Shown here: piece after piece, positions 48,501 to 58,824 of the stretch
Layout: each line of letters begins with the position of its first letter
Position numbering within the stretch: the stretch's first letter is position 1
Source: Acanthopleura granulata
Taxonomy: Eukaryota > Mollusca > Polyplacophora > Chitonida > Chitonidae
Direction of reading: 5' to 3'
Assembly: GCA_016165875.1 (NCBI GenBank)
Contig: JABBOT010000013.1
Location: 13,840,014-13,904,013 of the forward strand
DNA: 64,000 bases
Program-made: the position numbers and the translations under genes
The notes under the pieces: model-generated
The model's database searches: none
Told to the model about the DNA's origin: nothing
What the model saw: the letters and a program-made list of their open reading frames with translations, nothing else

Positions 48501-51500
48501 ATGTTCAGCCTAAATCATTCTTTCTTTCATACACCTGTTCCTTTTCATGTGTTCGATCTTTTCCATTCATTTTTTTTTGTTTTTTTCAGATGGGAGCATT
48601 GTCACGCCTTCAATCCAATCTGCATTACAAGAGTGAAGTAAAGATAGAGGAAGCCATTAGGTGAGTCCCTAATAATGTTTTATAACATTAATTTGCCTGC
48701 AAAAAGTGCGCTTCTGTGGAGGAAATTTGGGACATTTGAGAGCAGTTTGGAAGTTATACATATGGTACATGTATATTGTACTAGAAAAATGGGGGCCTCC
48801 GTGGCTTAGTTAATTAGCCTGCTGGTGCAGCGTAATGACCCAGAAGCCTCTTACCAATTAACTGTAAACGCCTTTAGAATTGATATATTTCAGATGCCTA
48901 TCACTACAATTCTTACCCCCTGCTGATGCTCACTTTGTTTACTTTCCCCTGGAGACTCGTCTCTGAACATAAGGTCATTGCTTTGATTTTCAAACGTGTT
49001 TATGGCACAATTTATTTGGCATGTAAGGACAGCAAGGGAAATAGTTCTGCGGAAGCACACGTACTTAAACATAAAGAACTGTAAAGATGCATTGCACATA
49101 AGTATTGTCTTATTTGATTTATTTGATTGGTGTTTTATGCCGTACTCAAGAATATTTCACTTATACTACGATGGCTGGCATTATGGTGGGAGGAAATCGG
49201 GAAGAGCCCAGGTGAAACCCACAACCATCTGCAGGTTGCTGACAAACCTTCCCACATGCGGCCAGAGACGAATCCAGCACAAGCTGGACTTGAACTCACA
49301 GTGACCGCATCTTGTTTTACACATATATATGTATATGTAAAACAGTGGTGCCAACATATATATATACATGTACATATTCATCGGTCCAAGTGAAAGTGAT
49401 TGCTCATAAAATCATCAAATTTTGGAGTGGTTACATGTATGTCTTTGAAATCAGTTGGAAAAACTTTAATTATTTTCATGATTTTAGTTTACACGATCGT
49501 GCCACTATTCTGTAAATGATATTAACTGTGTGTCAAGGCATACTTTCGTGATTGGCTATAATTCTCACCATCTGGTGTCCCGGCATTGACTTCCTGTGTT
49601 TTAACATTAATCATTCACTTAATCAGTGGACCGCCACGGAGGCCTAGTGGTTAGAGTGACCGCTTCGAGGTCAACAGATCCGCTATCAATCCCGGGTCGG
49701 GTCATACCAGAGACTTTAAAAATGGTAAATGTTGCTGTTGTTGGCACATTGAGAGGAAACATGACTGGTCAGCTCAGTGTCAGTATAATGTGACTGGTTG
49801 GGTTGTCATGCCTGGTGTCTTCAGCATGGTATTCCAGTGGCCGCAGCATTCTGATGGCATGGACTCACCTTGCCACAAGAAGACACAGTATATCTAAATT
49901 TTAAGGACTCTCATCGTCATATGACTGAAAAATTGTTGAGCACGATGTAAAACCCAAGCATATGTATGTACACGCATACGTACATGTGCTTAATGAGTGA
50001 TGAGTGGCCTTAGTCAGCACAGAATCCTTCATGTACATGCCATTGACTGTTTGTTGGATGACACGGCTGTTGCGTATGATAGTGGATTTACATGTATTTT
50101 TTCTTTTATAGGAGATTAGATTATCAGCTGAAAAACCAAAACTTCCGTCTGTCAGAGGAGAAGAAAATAGTGGCAGAGATCGATAGCTTGAAACGCTCAA
50201 AGAAAGTTCTAAGGTTTGTACATGAATTGTTTCCGAGCAGCACGATTACATGTGTAATGGGTGAACGATCTCCTTTGTAGGTAACACCGGGATTTGAACT
50301 CAAGATCTCTGCAGCACAAGTCAAGCGCTCTAGCAGCTGAGCTGAAGAGAAATCCCCAATTGCAGCAGCTAGTATAAGGATTGGAATGCTGCTCCAGTTA
50401 CACATGTACATGAATGTATGTTTTTTCCCCTGTTCTTCTAGGATTTGGGGCATTCAGAAGGGTAGTACAAGTGAAAGCTCATAGCAAATGTTACATGACA
50501 ACGGGCATGATAGATTTCTCCACTCTTACTGTTTGTCAGCTGTTTGCAGAGAGTTGCCTTCATTGAAGACCACTTGACTACCTCTAATGTGGTGTGCATA
50601 CAGCCTACTATATGTCAGAATGTCTGAAAGTTTATCAGTATATTGCCAGCGCTCGGGGGTTTATCCCAAGCTCTCCAATTTCCTCCACATGGAAAACTGA
50701 CCCAAAATGTACACAGTAAATCACCTAAAAGGTCACCCTTGATTATTGATTATTGGGCATACCCGGACCCACCCTTCTGAAAGATTACTAATCAGAGGTC
50801 TTTATTGGACTTGACAAAACATTAATTTCTTTAAAATCCTTCTTTTTTTCAAGAGCCACAGAGAAAAAGAAAAGACTTCTCTACCGTCCAACTGTACTTT
50901 TTCTCATAGGGTTGGGTTACACCCAACAAACAGCTTTTAAAGGATACTAGAACCCCTCTGGGGTGAAATTTGGCAAATGTTTTTTTTTTGTCACATTCTT
51001 ACTCTCCATTGTCCTATCTTTCCTCTCACTTAAAGTAAAAGACAGCTCATGACTGAGGTACTGTTCATTAAAAAGATTATTAAGTTCTCTCTTGAATGTA
51101 AAAACCTGTTTGAAATTGTATGAATTCGTGACTGAATTATATTCGCTTGAAATGTGAAGTATTGTGCTGCCAATTGGGGATCTGAAGGTGCCCATGCTTT
51201 TAAACTTATGAGGGATTGACCAATCAGAGAGCTAGGACATATCAGCTGTTTACAAGCTATTACGTAAATGTTCTTAGTTTTCTGTCATGGGTGTAGATAG
51301 GTGAACAACACTGCAGAGCCTTTCCATACCATTATGTGATGGCAGCAATAAGTTTCTTGATCATTTCGTGTTATAAATTTGCATATATACTTAAATTACA
51401 AACACAACCCTAGTATCTTACTACAGTCTCACGCTACAAAAGTATTCTGCGCTTGGAACAATAATAATTAAAATAGTTTTATGAAAGTGGTTCCTGAGAC

Positions 51501-54500
51501 ATGCGTGACAGGTTCAGGAGTCGGGCTTTAAGTATCAATGAAATAAGTCTATAAACAAACTTCTTTGCAAATGGAAAGGGATTGTCTTTGCACACTGTAA
51601 CCAGCTGTGGTGATTCATTGATCCATTGGTGATTGTCTTCTCAACAGTCAGTTCTTGGCCCAGAAGAAAGAAGTGGATGACATGAGAGCCAAGCAGAGGA
51701 AGCTTAGAGAAGACAGAGAGGTAACTGTCCTACTAGTGACCAAAAAATACTGAGTTGTGAGGGCCAAGGCAAGCGTAGCGCCATCTGGATGCTGTCTAAG
51801 GGTAGATAACTTAGTCACACAGACCTGTGTCATGATCCTGGGGCAGTAAGTCATTGTAGGTTTTTTATTACCCAGAAAATGAGAACGTATCATAAAATTA
51901 TTGTTCAGCAGTGTTGACTGGTAACCCAAGATGGACTGGACCATTAGCTAGTCTGTTCTGGAAGCTAATTGACCCCTACCCATAAAACATGGACCATGCT
52001 ATCAATATCTGCCCCTCACACCCAACTGCATTTTGGGGAATGCTTTTGGAATTTTGTGTGAAAATACCAACTGTGCTTGTACTGAGGTAGAGTGTGGTAT
52101 AATATCTGACATCTTGAGTGCCCACTCACAGGTGTTCTCAGTGCAGAAATTGAATCAGTTTGGGCATCGGTTCCAAAATAAAGTAAATAAGGCTTTTTTT
52201 GTTTGCTTTTGGATGTATAATTAGTTTATACATATTTTAAATTTTTTTTGTTTTATTTTTTCCAGCGGCTGTACAAGCAGGTGTCAAGTTTGAAGAGTCA
52301 GGAAGATGATTTGAGAAGGAAAAATTCTGTCAATAAATCAAAAATTGAAACGGTTAAGAAAGGTAAGCTTTCTGTAAAACCTCGTCATCATGTGACTGAA
52401 AAAATGTTGAGCATGACGTAAAACCCAAACACACGTACATACATACAAAAACACAACTTATCCTATTTTCACAGCCTTTTTGATCAGCATGTAAAGACAA
52501 CTTGCCATCAGGTTTCTGTTCAAAGAGATTTAGACTGTTGTAAATCATACGCCATAAACGAGCAAGGCAGTGGGTGGACATTGAGGAGAAGAAAGCAATG
52601 TAAACTGTTTAGAAAAACCACAAAAAAGTGTTGCTTGGTTTTTCCCTGCGTATGGTTTTGAGTTTACTGATAGTTCCATCATTCTGCTTAACTTTCTAAT
52701 CTAGGCAATACAGGGCAGTTATGTTAGTTTGATCTGGAAGGGCATTTTTTAATGTATATGTATTTTGGTATATTTGTCTAAATGGGGCACTTTTTTTGCC
52801 AGTTGTTTTTTTTTTTGCCGAAGGACAGGATCAAGGACAGGACCATCGGTATATCACAAATTTGACCACAGTTGTAGGGCCTAGTTTGGTGTATATGTTA
52901 TATATATATGTTATATGATTGGAACGGGGTGTTTTATAATTTCTGTAACATTTCTGTTTCCCCCTAACTGAAAAATACATCTTAATATTTAAAACCTTTG
53001 AACGTACGTTTTCGAATTGCATTTTAGTTTACTCTTTACTGAACAAATTTCGTGATGATTTGGGCTCATGTGTTAATTAACCATATTTAATTCATTCACT
53101 GGGATTCCAGAGTTAGACGAACTTTATGAGCGAAAGAGGCAGCTAGTGTCGGAGTTCAAGAAATACGAGAAAGAGTATTACGGGTTGAAAGACGAGCTGC
53201 GCAAGAAACAGCGTCAGGAAAGCCTGAAGAAAAGAGAAGAGGAGAAAAGGGCCCATGTGGAAGCGCAGCAGAAAGAGCTGTAAGTTTTGTACAGATCCCA
53301 GTTTACTGTTACCTGATTAACAGTGAATATACAGGCTACATTCATTGCCTCTTTCGCCCACTTTTACCTACTGAATAATGGCTCTGATCACTGATGAGAA
53401 GGGTTATAAGGCCGAGGTTTCATGAAGCGTACTAAGTGAAGTTTTCCCTTAAGCGCCATGACTACGTATGTTGTAGACACATGAAATTCACTTAGCTGAG
53501 GGCTACGTAGCACTAAGTACATTTCATGAGACCAGGGCCAGAATTGTCTGCTTGTGTAAAGCAGCCAAATTTAAGTTTGTCAGTAAGTCACCAAAGCTTG
53601 GTGGTTCAACCTTGTGATTTAATTCATTACGATCATAGAACTGACAACCATTGCATAAGTGAAATATTTTTGAATATGGCATTTAACAACAGTCAAATAG
53701 ATACATCCACTCTTGCGAAAGCGGTCTGCCAGCAACCAGCGGATGGTCATGGGTTCCCCTGGGCTCTACCCGGTTTCCTTCCACCATGATGCTGGCTGGC
53801 CAATGTCATATAAGTGAAATATTCTTTAGTACAGGATGAAACACCAATTAAATAAATCAATAAATTTTTTGAACACTGTTTTATTAAGCATTGTGGCTAG
53901 TGGGAAAGTTAGTCAGTAATTGCTCAAAGGTGTGTGGTTTAGGCTGGGCACTCTGGTTTCCTCCACCCATAAAACTGACCAGCATTGAATACTAACAAAT
54001 ACTGGAGTATGGAGTTCTGCTACAATCAAGTAAGTAAATAAAAAACTGGTATTATAAAAAATTTTAACCCAATCAAAGAGGTAACTTGAGTGGATTGGTT
54101 TCAGGGCTGAGTACGAGTCACAGAAAGAGCCATTTGAGGACGAGAAGATGTTGTGTAACACACTTATAACTTACCTCCAGAGATTCCTCACCACTGACCT
54201 TGACCCCTCGGGAGGGGATGACACTAGTCAATCAGCTCCAGGTATGTCGCTTGCAAAATGATTTCCAAGTTGTAATGTCCTTGCTGCCCCTCAACACTTC
54301 CGTAAAGGGTATGGCTGTAGCTTTATAGCAGAGAAAGCTACTCACCTCACACAAATTCCGTTTCATTTCTCCATTAGATGTACCTACACCGGCCATAGAA
54401 AATCAAGGGACTTGGGTCTGTCTGTTTACATGCCTTTCCATCTGTAGTGCTTCAATTTCTATGCAATAACTTTGGCAAATATTTGATAAATTTTGTGTGT

Positions 54501-57329
54501 GCCTTCAGGTAGTGGTCCCTTTTATGTTCCACTGTAATGCTGGCCGCCATTATATTACCGAAATATTCTTGAGTATGGCGTACAACACCAGTGAAATAAA
54601 GAAATCAATGGATTAGTGCAGTGTTAGCTGTACAGTAGTTTGGAAAACGACTCGATCCGTGAGAACAGGACAGTAATAAATTCTTGATCCTTATTGTTTG
54701 TTGGTTTCCATGCTATAACATTTTCAAATATTATTTCATTTTGTCAGAATTTATTGTGAAACGTACTAATTTACAAAACCATCCTGATCCATAAATAAAT
54801 TCTGCGTACATATAGATCCATTTGGAGTGGGGTATAAATTCATCAGTATATTGCATAGATGAGAGAACCTTACGTTATTTACATTATTTTCCACAGTTAC
54901 TTCCCTTTATTAAGCCTGGGTGGGGAAATCTGCTTCTAGCCTGTTCTTCTGGTTTCCTGTTAACATTCCTTCTTTCTGCCTTCCCCACTCAGGAGCCCCT
55001 GCCCCTGCTATTTCACACCAGGATGGCATGTATGTCCTCCTCAAGAAACCTGACGAAGAACTCTTTGGGGGAATTTCCAGAAAAGGCAAGAAAGGCAGTA
55101 AAAAGAAGAAACTGCCGATGGTAAGTCTTACTGGCTGTTACTTGTCAGTCTGCGTAGGAACAAACCATGTGCACGATGGTGACTGTGACAAAATCTGAAT
55201 GATAGAAAAGTCTGTTGCGGTGGTTTGTGAAAATTTCACTCAAACAGCCACAACCTCATGATACACAAATTTGTATCTCCTGTTAAAGGCTTGAGTGATT
55301 ATGTTCTTGTTGATATCTTTGCCTTTTTAACTCCATTCTTTGTGTAGACAATGTGAGTGGCTAAATACCTAAATACATGTGTAATAGAAAAGTTACAGAT
55401 GTCTTACCCAAACAATCCATTATGAGTTGTAGTTTAATTCTTGTGGGTTAAATTATTTTAAATTAATTTTCTTTGGACTTGCAAGTACAGTATTTAGCTA
55501 GCCTGTTAGAAAGATCATCTAATTGTGTGTTTATGACAGATATTGTTGATATATTTGCCTTTATAACTCCAGAACTGGCCATTCTATGGACACCTTGTGC
55601 TTGAGTAAGTACAAAAACATAACTTTATGTTTCTAGCAGTACATGACCTTCAGGAAAATTGTGAAATGACGATATTTTTGGTTGCAGCACAAGCCCGTGA
55701 CGCACACACCTCAGATCTTTTCCCAGTTCTCCAGCCTAGCGCTGAGCGCTCCCTCCAACATCTCCGAAGTGCCTGCCTGTATAGAGAAACTACAGAGCCG
55801 TAAGGTCAGTGGGTACTACCTTTTTCATTGTTCTCCCTTAAAACAAGATTGATGAGAGGTTACGAAAATGCTCTTGCTGTTTGCATGCACTCCTCTGTCA
55901 CACTTGATCTTGTGATTTTCATAGTGCTACGTAATCTAGTATTACTGCTGTCCGGCTACAACACTTGTCCTCATCAAACAAGAAAAGATATCTATAATAG
56001 TTTTCATCCAGTGAAGTCCATACTTACTCATTGAATTGAGTCAAGTGAGTCTACCTAATCCAGTACTGGTGTGGCTGCTGGTACCTATGTTCAGTTTTCC
56101 TAGCCCCCACATCTTTGTCGTTCAGAGGTGAGCACCTACTGACAGTGGCATTTTGTGTGGTAATAAAGCCCTCCACTCTCCACCTGGAAGGCCATGCTGC
56201 TTTGTTCCTGTTTACCTAGTTTCTTGGCTATTTAACTTTATATATAATTTCTGGTGCATAGTCTGATTTTCAAAGTCACGAAAATGACAGTCACTCCAAA
56301 GCAAAAGAAAAAAGGAAAGGATTTCCCTTCTGACGAACCCAGTTATGGAAGACGTAAACAGTGGCCTTCATTAGCACAGAATTATGTTTTTTGTTTTGTT
56401 TTTTTTTGTCTTTCTGGTTATAGGAGTATTATGATAACTTTGTCCGGCAGACCTCATTCCTTGAGGACCAGTCGCTCTCCTCTCTGTCCGTCAGTGTGTC
56501 GGACTACGGCGGAGACTCCTTTGCGGAGAGCCTTCAGAGTGAGAGCGGCATGTCCACAACATGGAGTCTGCAGAGCAACGACGACGGCGAAGAAGTGGAG
56601 TCTGCGTGCGAGAGCTTCGCATCAGAGATGAAGCGCCAGACAAGCAAGACAGAGAGCACGGGCAGCACCTCTGAGGCGGTGACCTGCGACAGTATTGTGG
56701 AGGCGCTGGCGGCACAGGGACGCGCAGACCCTGTGGTGGCCTTGACCCCCTCACCAAGCGCCGAAGACGACAACTCCTCGCCAGAATGTGATATGGGTAA
56801 ATGTGATAAACAGGGTAGGGCTGAAACCAAAGACAGCGTTAGTAGCACCAGGGTCAACAGTGGCCCTGACACTGCCCCCGAGAAAGGACCCCCTGCACCA
56901 ATGAAGCCTGAAACCATTGACCTTGTACCAAATAAGGGACACAAACTAGCATTGAGCAATCTTGTGAATGAAAGTGAAAGTGAAAGTAAAATTATTTGTG
57001 AGGAAGTGAAAACAAATGAGGATAACCCTGAACTAGTTAAGTGTGACTGTGCTGGTGACGGGGTGGTCCAAGGACCTGTTGGGGAACTGGGGAATTCTGA
57101 GAAGGATATCGTCAACAAATGTGGCAGCGATGTTTGCGTTGGGTGTGGAGGTGACGCTGATTGCCAAAAAGTGGGGTGCCCACGCCGGGGCGACTCTAGT
57201 AATGACACCGACCACGAGAAAGAGCCTGTAAAAGGGGTGCCTGTCGTTATAATTGATACCTGTAAAGAAATACCTCGTGCCCATCAGGCCAGCATGGAGC
57301 TGGCGCCAGATATAGCGGCATCTGAGTAG
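39501..57329 (+). CDS. BFR1-like coiled-coil protein, 12 exons, acidic tail
   Basis: Exons: 39501-39558, 41812-41921, 42621-42767, 48590-48660, 50112-50213, 51648-51720, 52266-52362, 53111-53279, 54105-54241, 54993-55120, 55688-55804, 56424-57329 (TAG). All join in frame for 704 residues. Donors are mostly GTRAGT; the one after 41921 (GTATCC) is weak. Residues 30-110 (PPNRKKFDEEIEAIVKLIRE, later LRAIRAEKEATVDQRKKIDI), 130-190 (EIDSLKRSKKVLSQFLAQKK) and 215-320 (YERKRQLVSEFKKYEKEYYG, ITYLQRFL) follow the pattern of fungal BFR1, a cytoplasmic coiled-coil protein linked to polysome-bound mRNA. A lysine-rich patch lies near residue 355. The last 300 residues are one exon, acidic and serine-rich, without similarity that I recognise. 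RNA or ribosome association is inferred from family resemblance only. Confidence 0.85.
42840..43048. mobile_element. Foldback element (MITE-like) in intron 3 of the BFR1-like gene
   Basis: Imperfect inverted arms of about 80 bp face each other: AATAAGC, GCCGT, GGATCACG and GACAGGGTGGGGGCC on the left pair with GAGCCCCCACTCTGTC, CGTGATC, ACGGC and GCTTATT on the right. The centre is about 50-60 bp with no coding sign. Confidence 0.75.
43443..43605. promoter_or_regulatory. Cluster of CRE/ATF-type sites
   Basis: TGACGTTA (43443), full TGACGTCA (43515 and 43572), ACGTCA (43554) and GACGTCA (43599) fall within 163 bp of intron 3. Confidence 0.5.
43768..43820. other. Perfect 15-bp stem-loop
   Basis: GTGGAAATGATAACC (43768-43782) is exactly complementary to GGTTATCATTTCCAC (43806-43820), with a 23-nt loop. 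Confidence 0.8.
44080..44150 (+). mobile_element. SINE family 3 tail (mollusc-like)
   Basis: CGCCACGATATGGCTGAGAT to GATGTGGCGTTAAGCC, then ATCATTCATTC. From memory this is a widespread SINE end in molluscs. Confidence 0.6.
45380..45452 (+). repeat. Short tandem array, about 25-bp unit
   Basis: Three copies of TTCTGTAGCCAAATTATCAA with small changes lie in intron 3 of the BFR1-like gene. Confidence 0.7.
46213..46254 (+). promoter_or_regulatory. CCAAT / AP-1 / TATA module
   Basis: CCAAT at 46216, TGAGTCA at 46223, TATAAA at 46232 and a second TGAGTCA at 46248. This could be an internal promoter of the BFR1-like gene or the promoter part of a solo LTR. Confidence 0.4.
47060..47440 (+). repeat. 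Two-copy ~182-bp repeat, related to 2087-2200
   Basis: The segment containing ACAAAATGTTAG, then AGAGCACARYAACACGAG, CCATCGTYGATTC and TAAATTACCGAA occurs twice. A third, partial relative lies at 2087-2200 (AAAGCACAATAACACGAGGA and CCATCGTTGAT). It is a dispersed repeat of unknown type. Confidence 0.65.
47665..47905 (+). mobile_element. SINE family 1, full length
   Basis: Head from GGGGGACCTCCATGGATGAG, box B GTGAGTTCAAGCCC, complete body and tail, then CAATCAAATAAAGAGATAAA. Confidence 0.9.
48790..48852 (+). mobile_element. SINE family 1, head fragment only
   Basis: GGGGGCCTCCGTGGCTTAGT through CCCAGAAGCCTCTTACCAAT, with no body. It lies just after the exon ending at 48660. Confidence 0.8.
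49108..49312 (-). mobile_element. SINE family 1, head-truncated
   Basis: Tail, body and box B region (TGAACTCACAGTGACCGCAT) in an intron of the BFR1-like gene. Confidence 0.85.
49628..49950 (+). mobile_element. SINE family 2, full length
   Basis: Head with GGCCTAGTGGTTAGAGTGAC and the box B-like stretch ATCAATCCCGG, core GTGTCAGTATAATGTGACTGG, then GGTGTCTTCAGCATGG. The tail is CATCGT...ACGATG. Confidence 0.85.
50281..50352 (-). mobile_element. Another tRNA-derived SINE head
   Basis: In sense: CAGCTCAGCTGCTAGAGCGC, then box B GAGTTCAAATCCCGG. It is a different head from families 1 and 2. Confidence 0.55.
52378..52440 (+). mobile_element. SINE family 2, tail only
   Basis: CGTCATCATGTGACTGAAAA to ATGACGTAAAACCCAAACAC directly after the donor of the exon ending at 52362. 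Confidence 0.75.
53417..53535. mobile_element. Foldback element, related to the one at 24,357
   Basis: AGGTTTCATGAAGCGTACTA pairs with AAGTACATTTCATGAGACC about 75 bp away. It shares the TTTCATGAA...ACTTAG theme. A one-sided relative (GGGGCCAGTTTGACAACACT) lies at 58,870. Confidence 0.6.
53640..53865 (+). mobile_element. Two SINE family 1 pieces
   Basis: A tail fragment at about 53650-53705 is followed by a body-plus-tail copy at 53725-53860. Confidence 0.75.
54520..54606 (+). mobile_element. SINE family 1, 3' fragment
   Basis: CTGTAATGCTGGCCGCC, then GAAATATTCTTGAGTATGGC and the ACACCAGTGAAATAAAGAAA end. Confidence 0.75.
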
Positions 57330-57905
57330 GCTCAGTGTTTCTTAAATCTATATATTAGTCATTAATTATTTATTGTGCTGTAATGAAGCCAAAAATATCA
57401 TATGTGACACTGATGGTGTGCTTTTACATGTATATTTTATTTACATGTATAGTGTCTTTTTTTTTTCTTTTTTTTTTTTTTCCCTTCTATTTTTTTTCCT
57501 TTCTAGAATGTGTACAAACTGCTGTTGGGCATTGTTTTTTAAATTGTACATACAGTACATTCATCAGTTTTATTTGTACAATTGAGTAAGCCATAACTTT
57601 TGATTAGTTTTTTCTTTTTTTTCATCAGATGAACAGATTTAAGAAGAGATCTCATTATTATGCAGTCAGTTTCCAAATTACATGTAGGATACGCCGATTA
57701 TTTAAGAAATAATCCATAGCAATGAATCAACCTTGATGACAAGTCAATATCTGATGCATATTCATGACACAGCTGCCTCAATCTCATTGGATGAGGATAT
57801 CTCCACCCACCTTATTACAGCCACAGTAATAAAATATTTCACCTGGCATTGTAATGCAGACAGAATCATATTTTTAGCATGTTTTTATCATGAAAGAAAA
57901 ATAAA
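57330..57905 (+). other. Likely 3' UTR of the BFR1-like gene
   Basis: AT-rich and T-run-rich sequence follows the stop codon. AATAAA-type signals occur near 57825 and 57900. Either could end the transcript; other candidates occur farther on, for example TATAAATAAA near 63130. Confidence 0.35.
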
Positions 57906-58549
57906 AAAGATCCACAAAACTCTTAACCCTACCATATATTTTATAAGTTTGCCAATCCCTCCATACCATACTGAGCTCTCTATTTTAACAGATTCTGAGA
58001 ATTTTAGTAGACCTTGCCAACAGATAATATAAGTATAAGCAAGAACTTGCCACTAAAAATATTGAAAATATTTGCAAGCAGTTCACTTGAGGTCATGGAG
58101 AGGATGCCTCCCTCATCCGCCTGTGCTGTGGGAGTGTTACATGCATGAATTCATGGGTTAATGAATCAAAAGGCCTCTGTACGTGCTGTGTCATTTACTC
58201 ATGGAAAACTCCTCTTCCCTTGCAATGTCAACAGTATAAATGGCCTTCTGTGAGATTTGAGAGTGGTACAATCTGTAGGCTGTTGGAGATTCTTGAACCC
58301 AGTAAGTAATGTTATTAAGAGAAAAATTTTGTGATAAGTTTACGCAGATGACATATACGTAAATGTTGTACCTGTATTTGGCCTAAAATTGTGGTCCATG
58401 ACCAAGTTTTACACTCGTAGCGCATGTACTTCCCAGGAGCTAACATTTACACCATACTCACAACAAATGTGACAACGAACACCTTGAGTCAGCCATTCAT
58501 ACAGCCAACATCTGATATGACTTTTCAAAACATTGCAATCCTTTAATCT

Positions 58550-58820
58550 GGGGACCTCCGTGACTCAGTTGGTTAGCACACTAGCACAGCGTGATGACCC
58601 AGAAGCCTCCCACCAATGCAGTCGATGTGAGTCCCAAGTACAGCTCATGCTGGCTTCCTCTGCGGCTGTACGTAGGAAGGTCTGCCAGCAACCTTGTGGA
58701 TGTTAGTGGGTTTCCAGCGGGCTCTGCTCGGTTTCCTCCCACCATGATGCTGGCCGCTTACGTATAAGTGAAATATCCTTGAGTAGGGTGTAAAACACCA
58801 ATCAAATAAATAAATAAATA
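58550..58820 (+). mobile_element. SINE family 1, full length
   Basis: Head with box A-like TGACTCAGTTGGTTAGCAC, box B-like GTGAGTCCCAAG, body, tail and AAATAAATAAATAA end. Flanks ATTGCAATC (58532) and ATTGCAATT (58821) look like a target-site duplication. Confidence 0.9.
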
Positions 58821-58824
58821 ATTG

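Noticed and set aside
54822..55124. 100-codon ORF overlapping the exon at 54,993
   Set aside because: Out of frame with the BFR1-like gene; the spliced frame agrees with exons on both sides.
56534..57208. 224-codon minus-strand ORF
   Set aside because: Complement of the last exon of the BFR1-like gene, open because of its codon bias.
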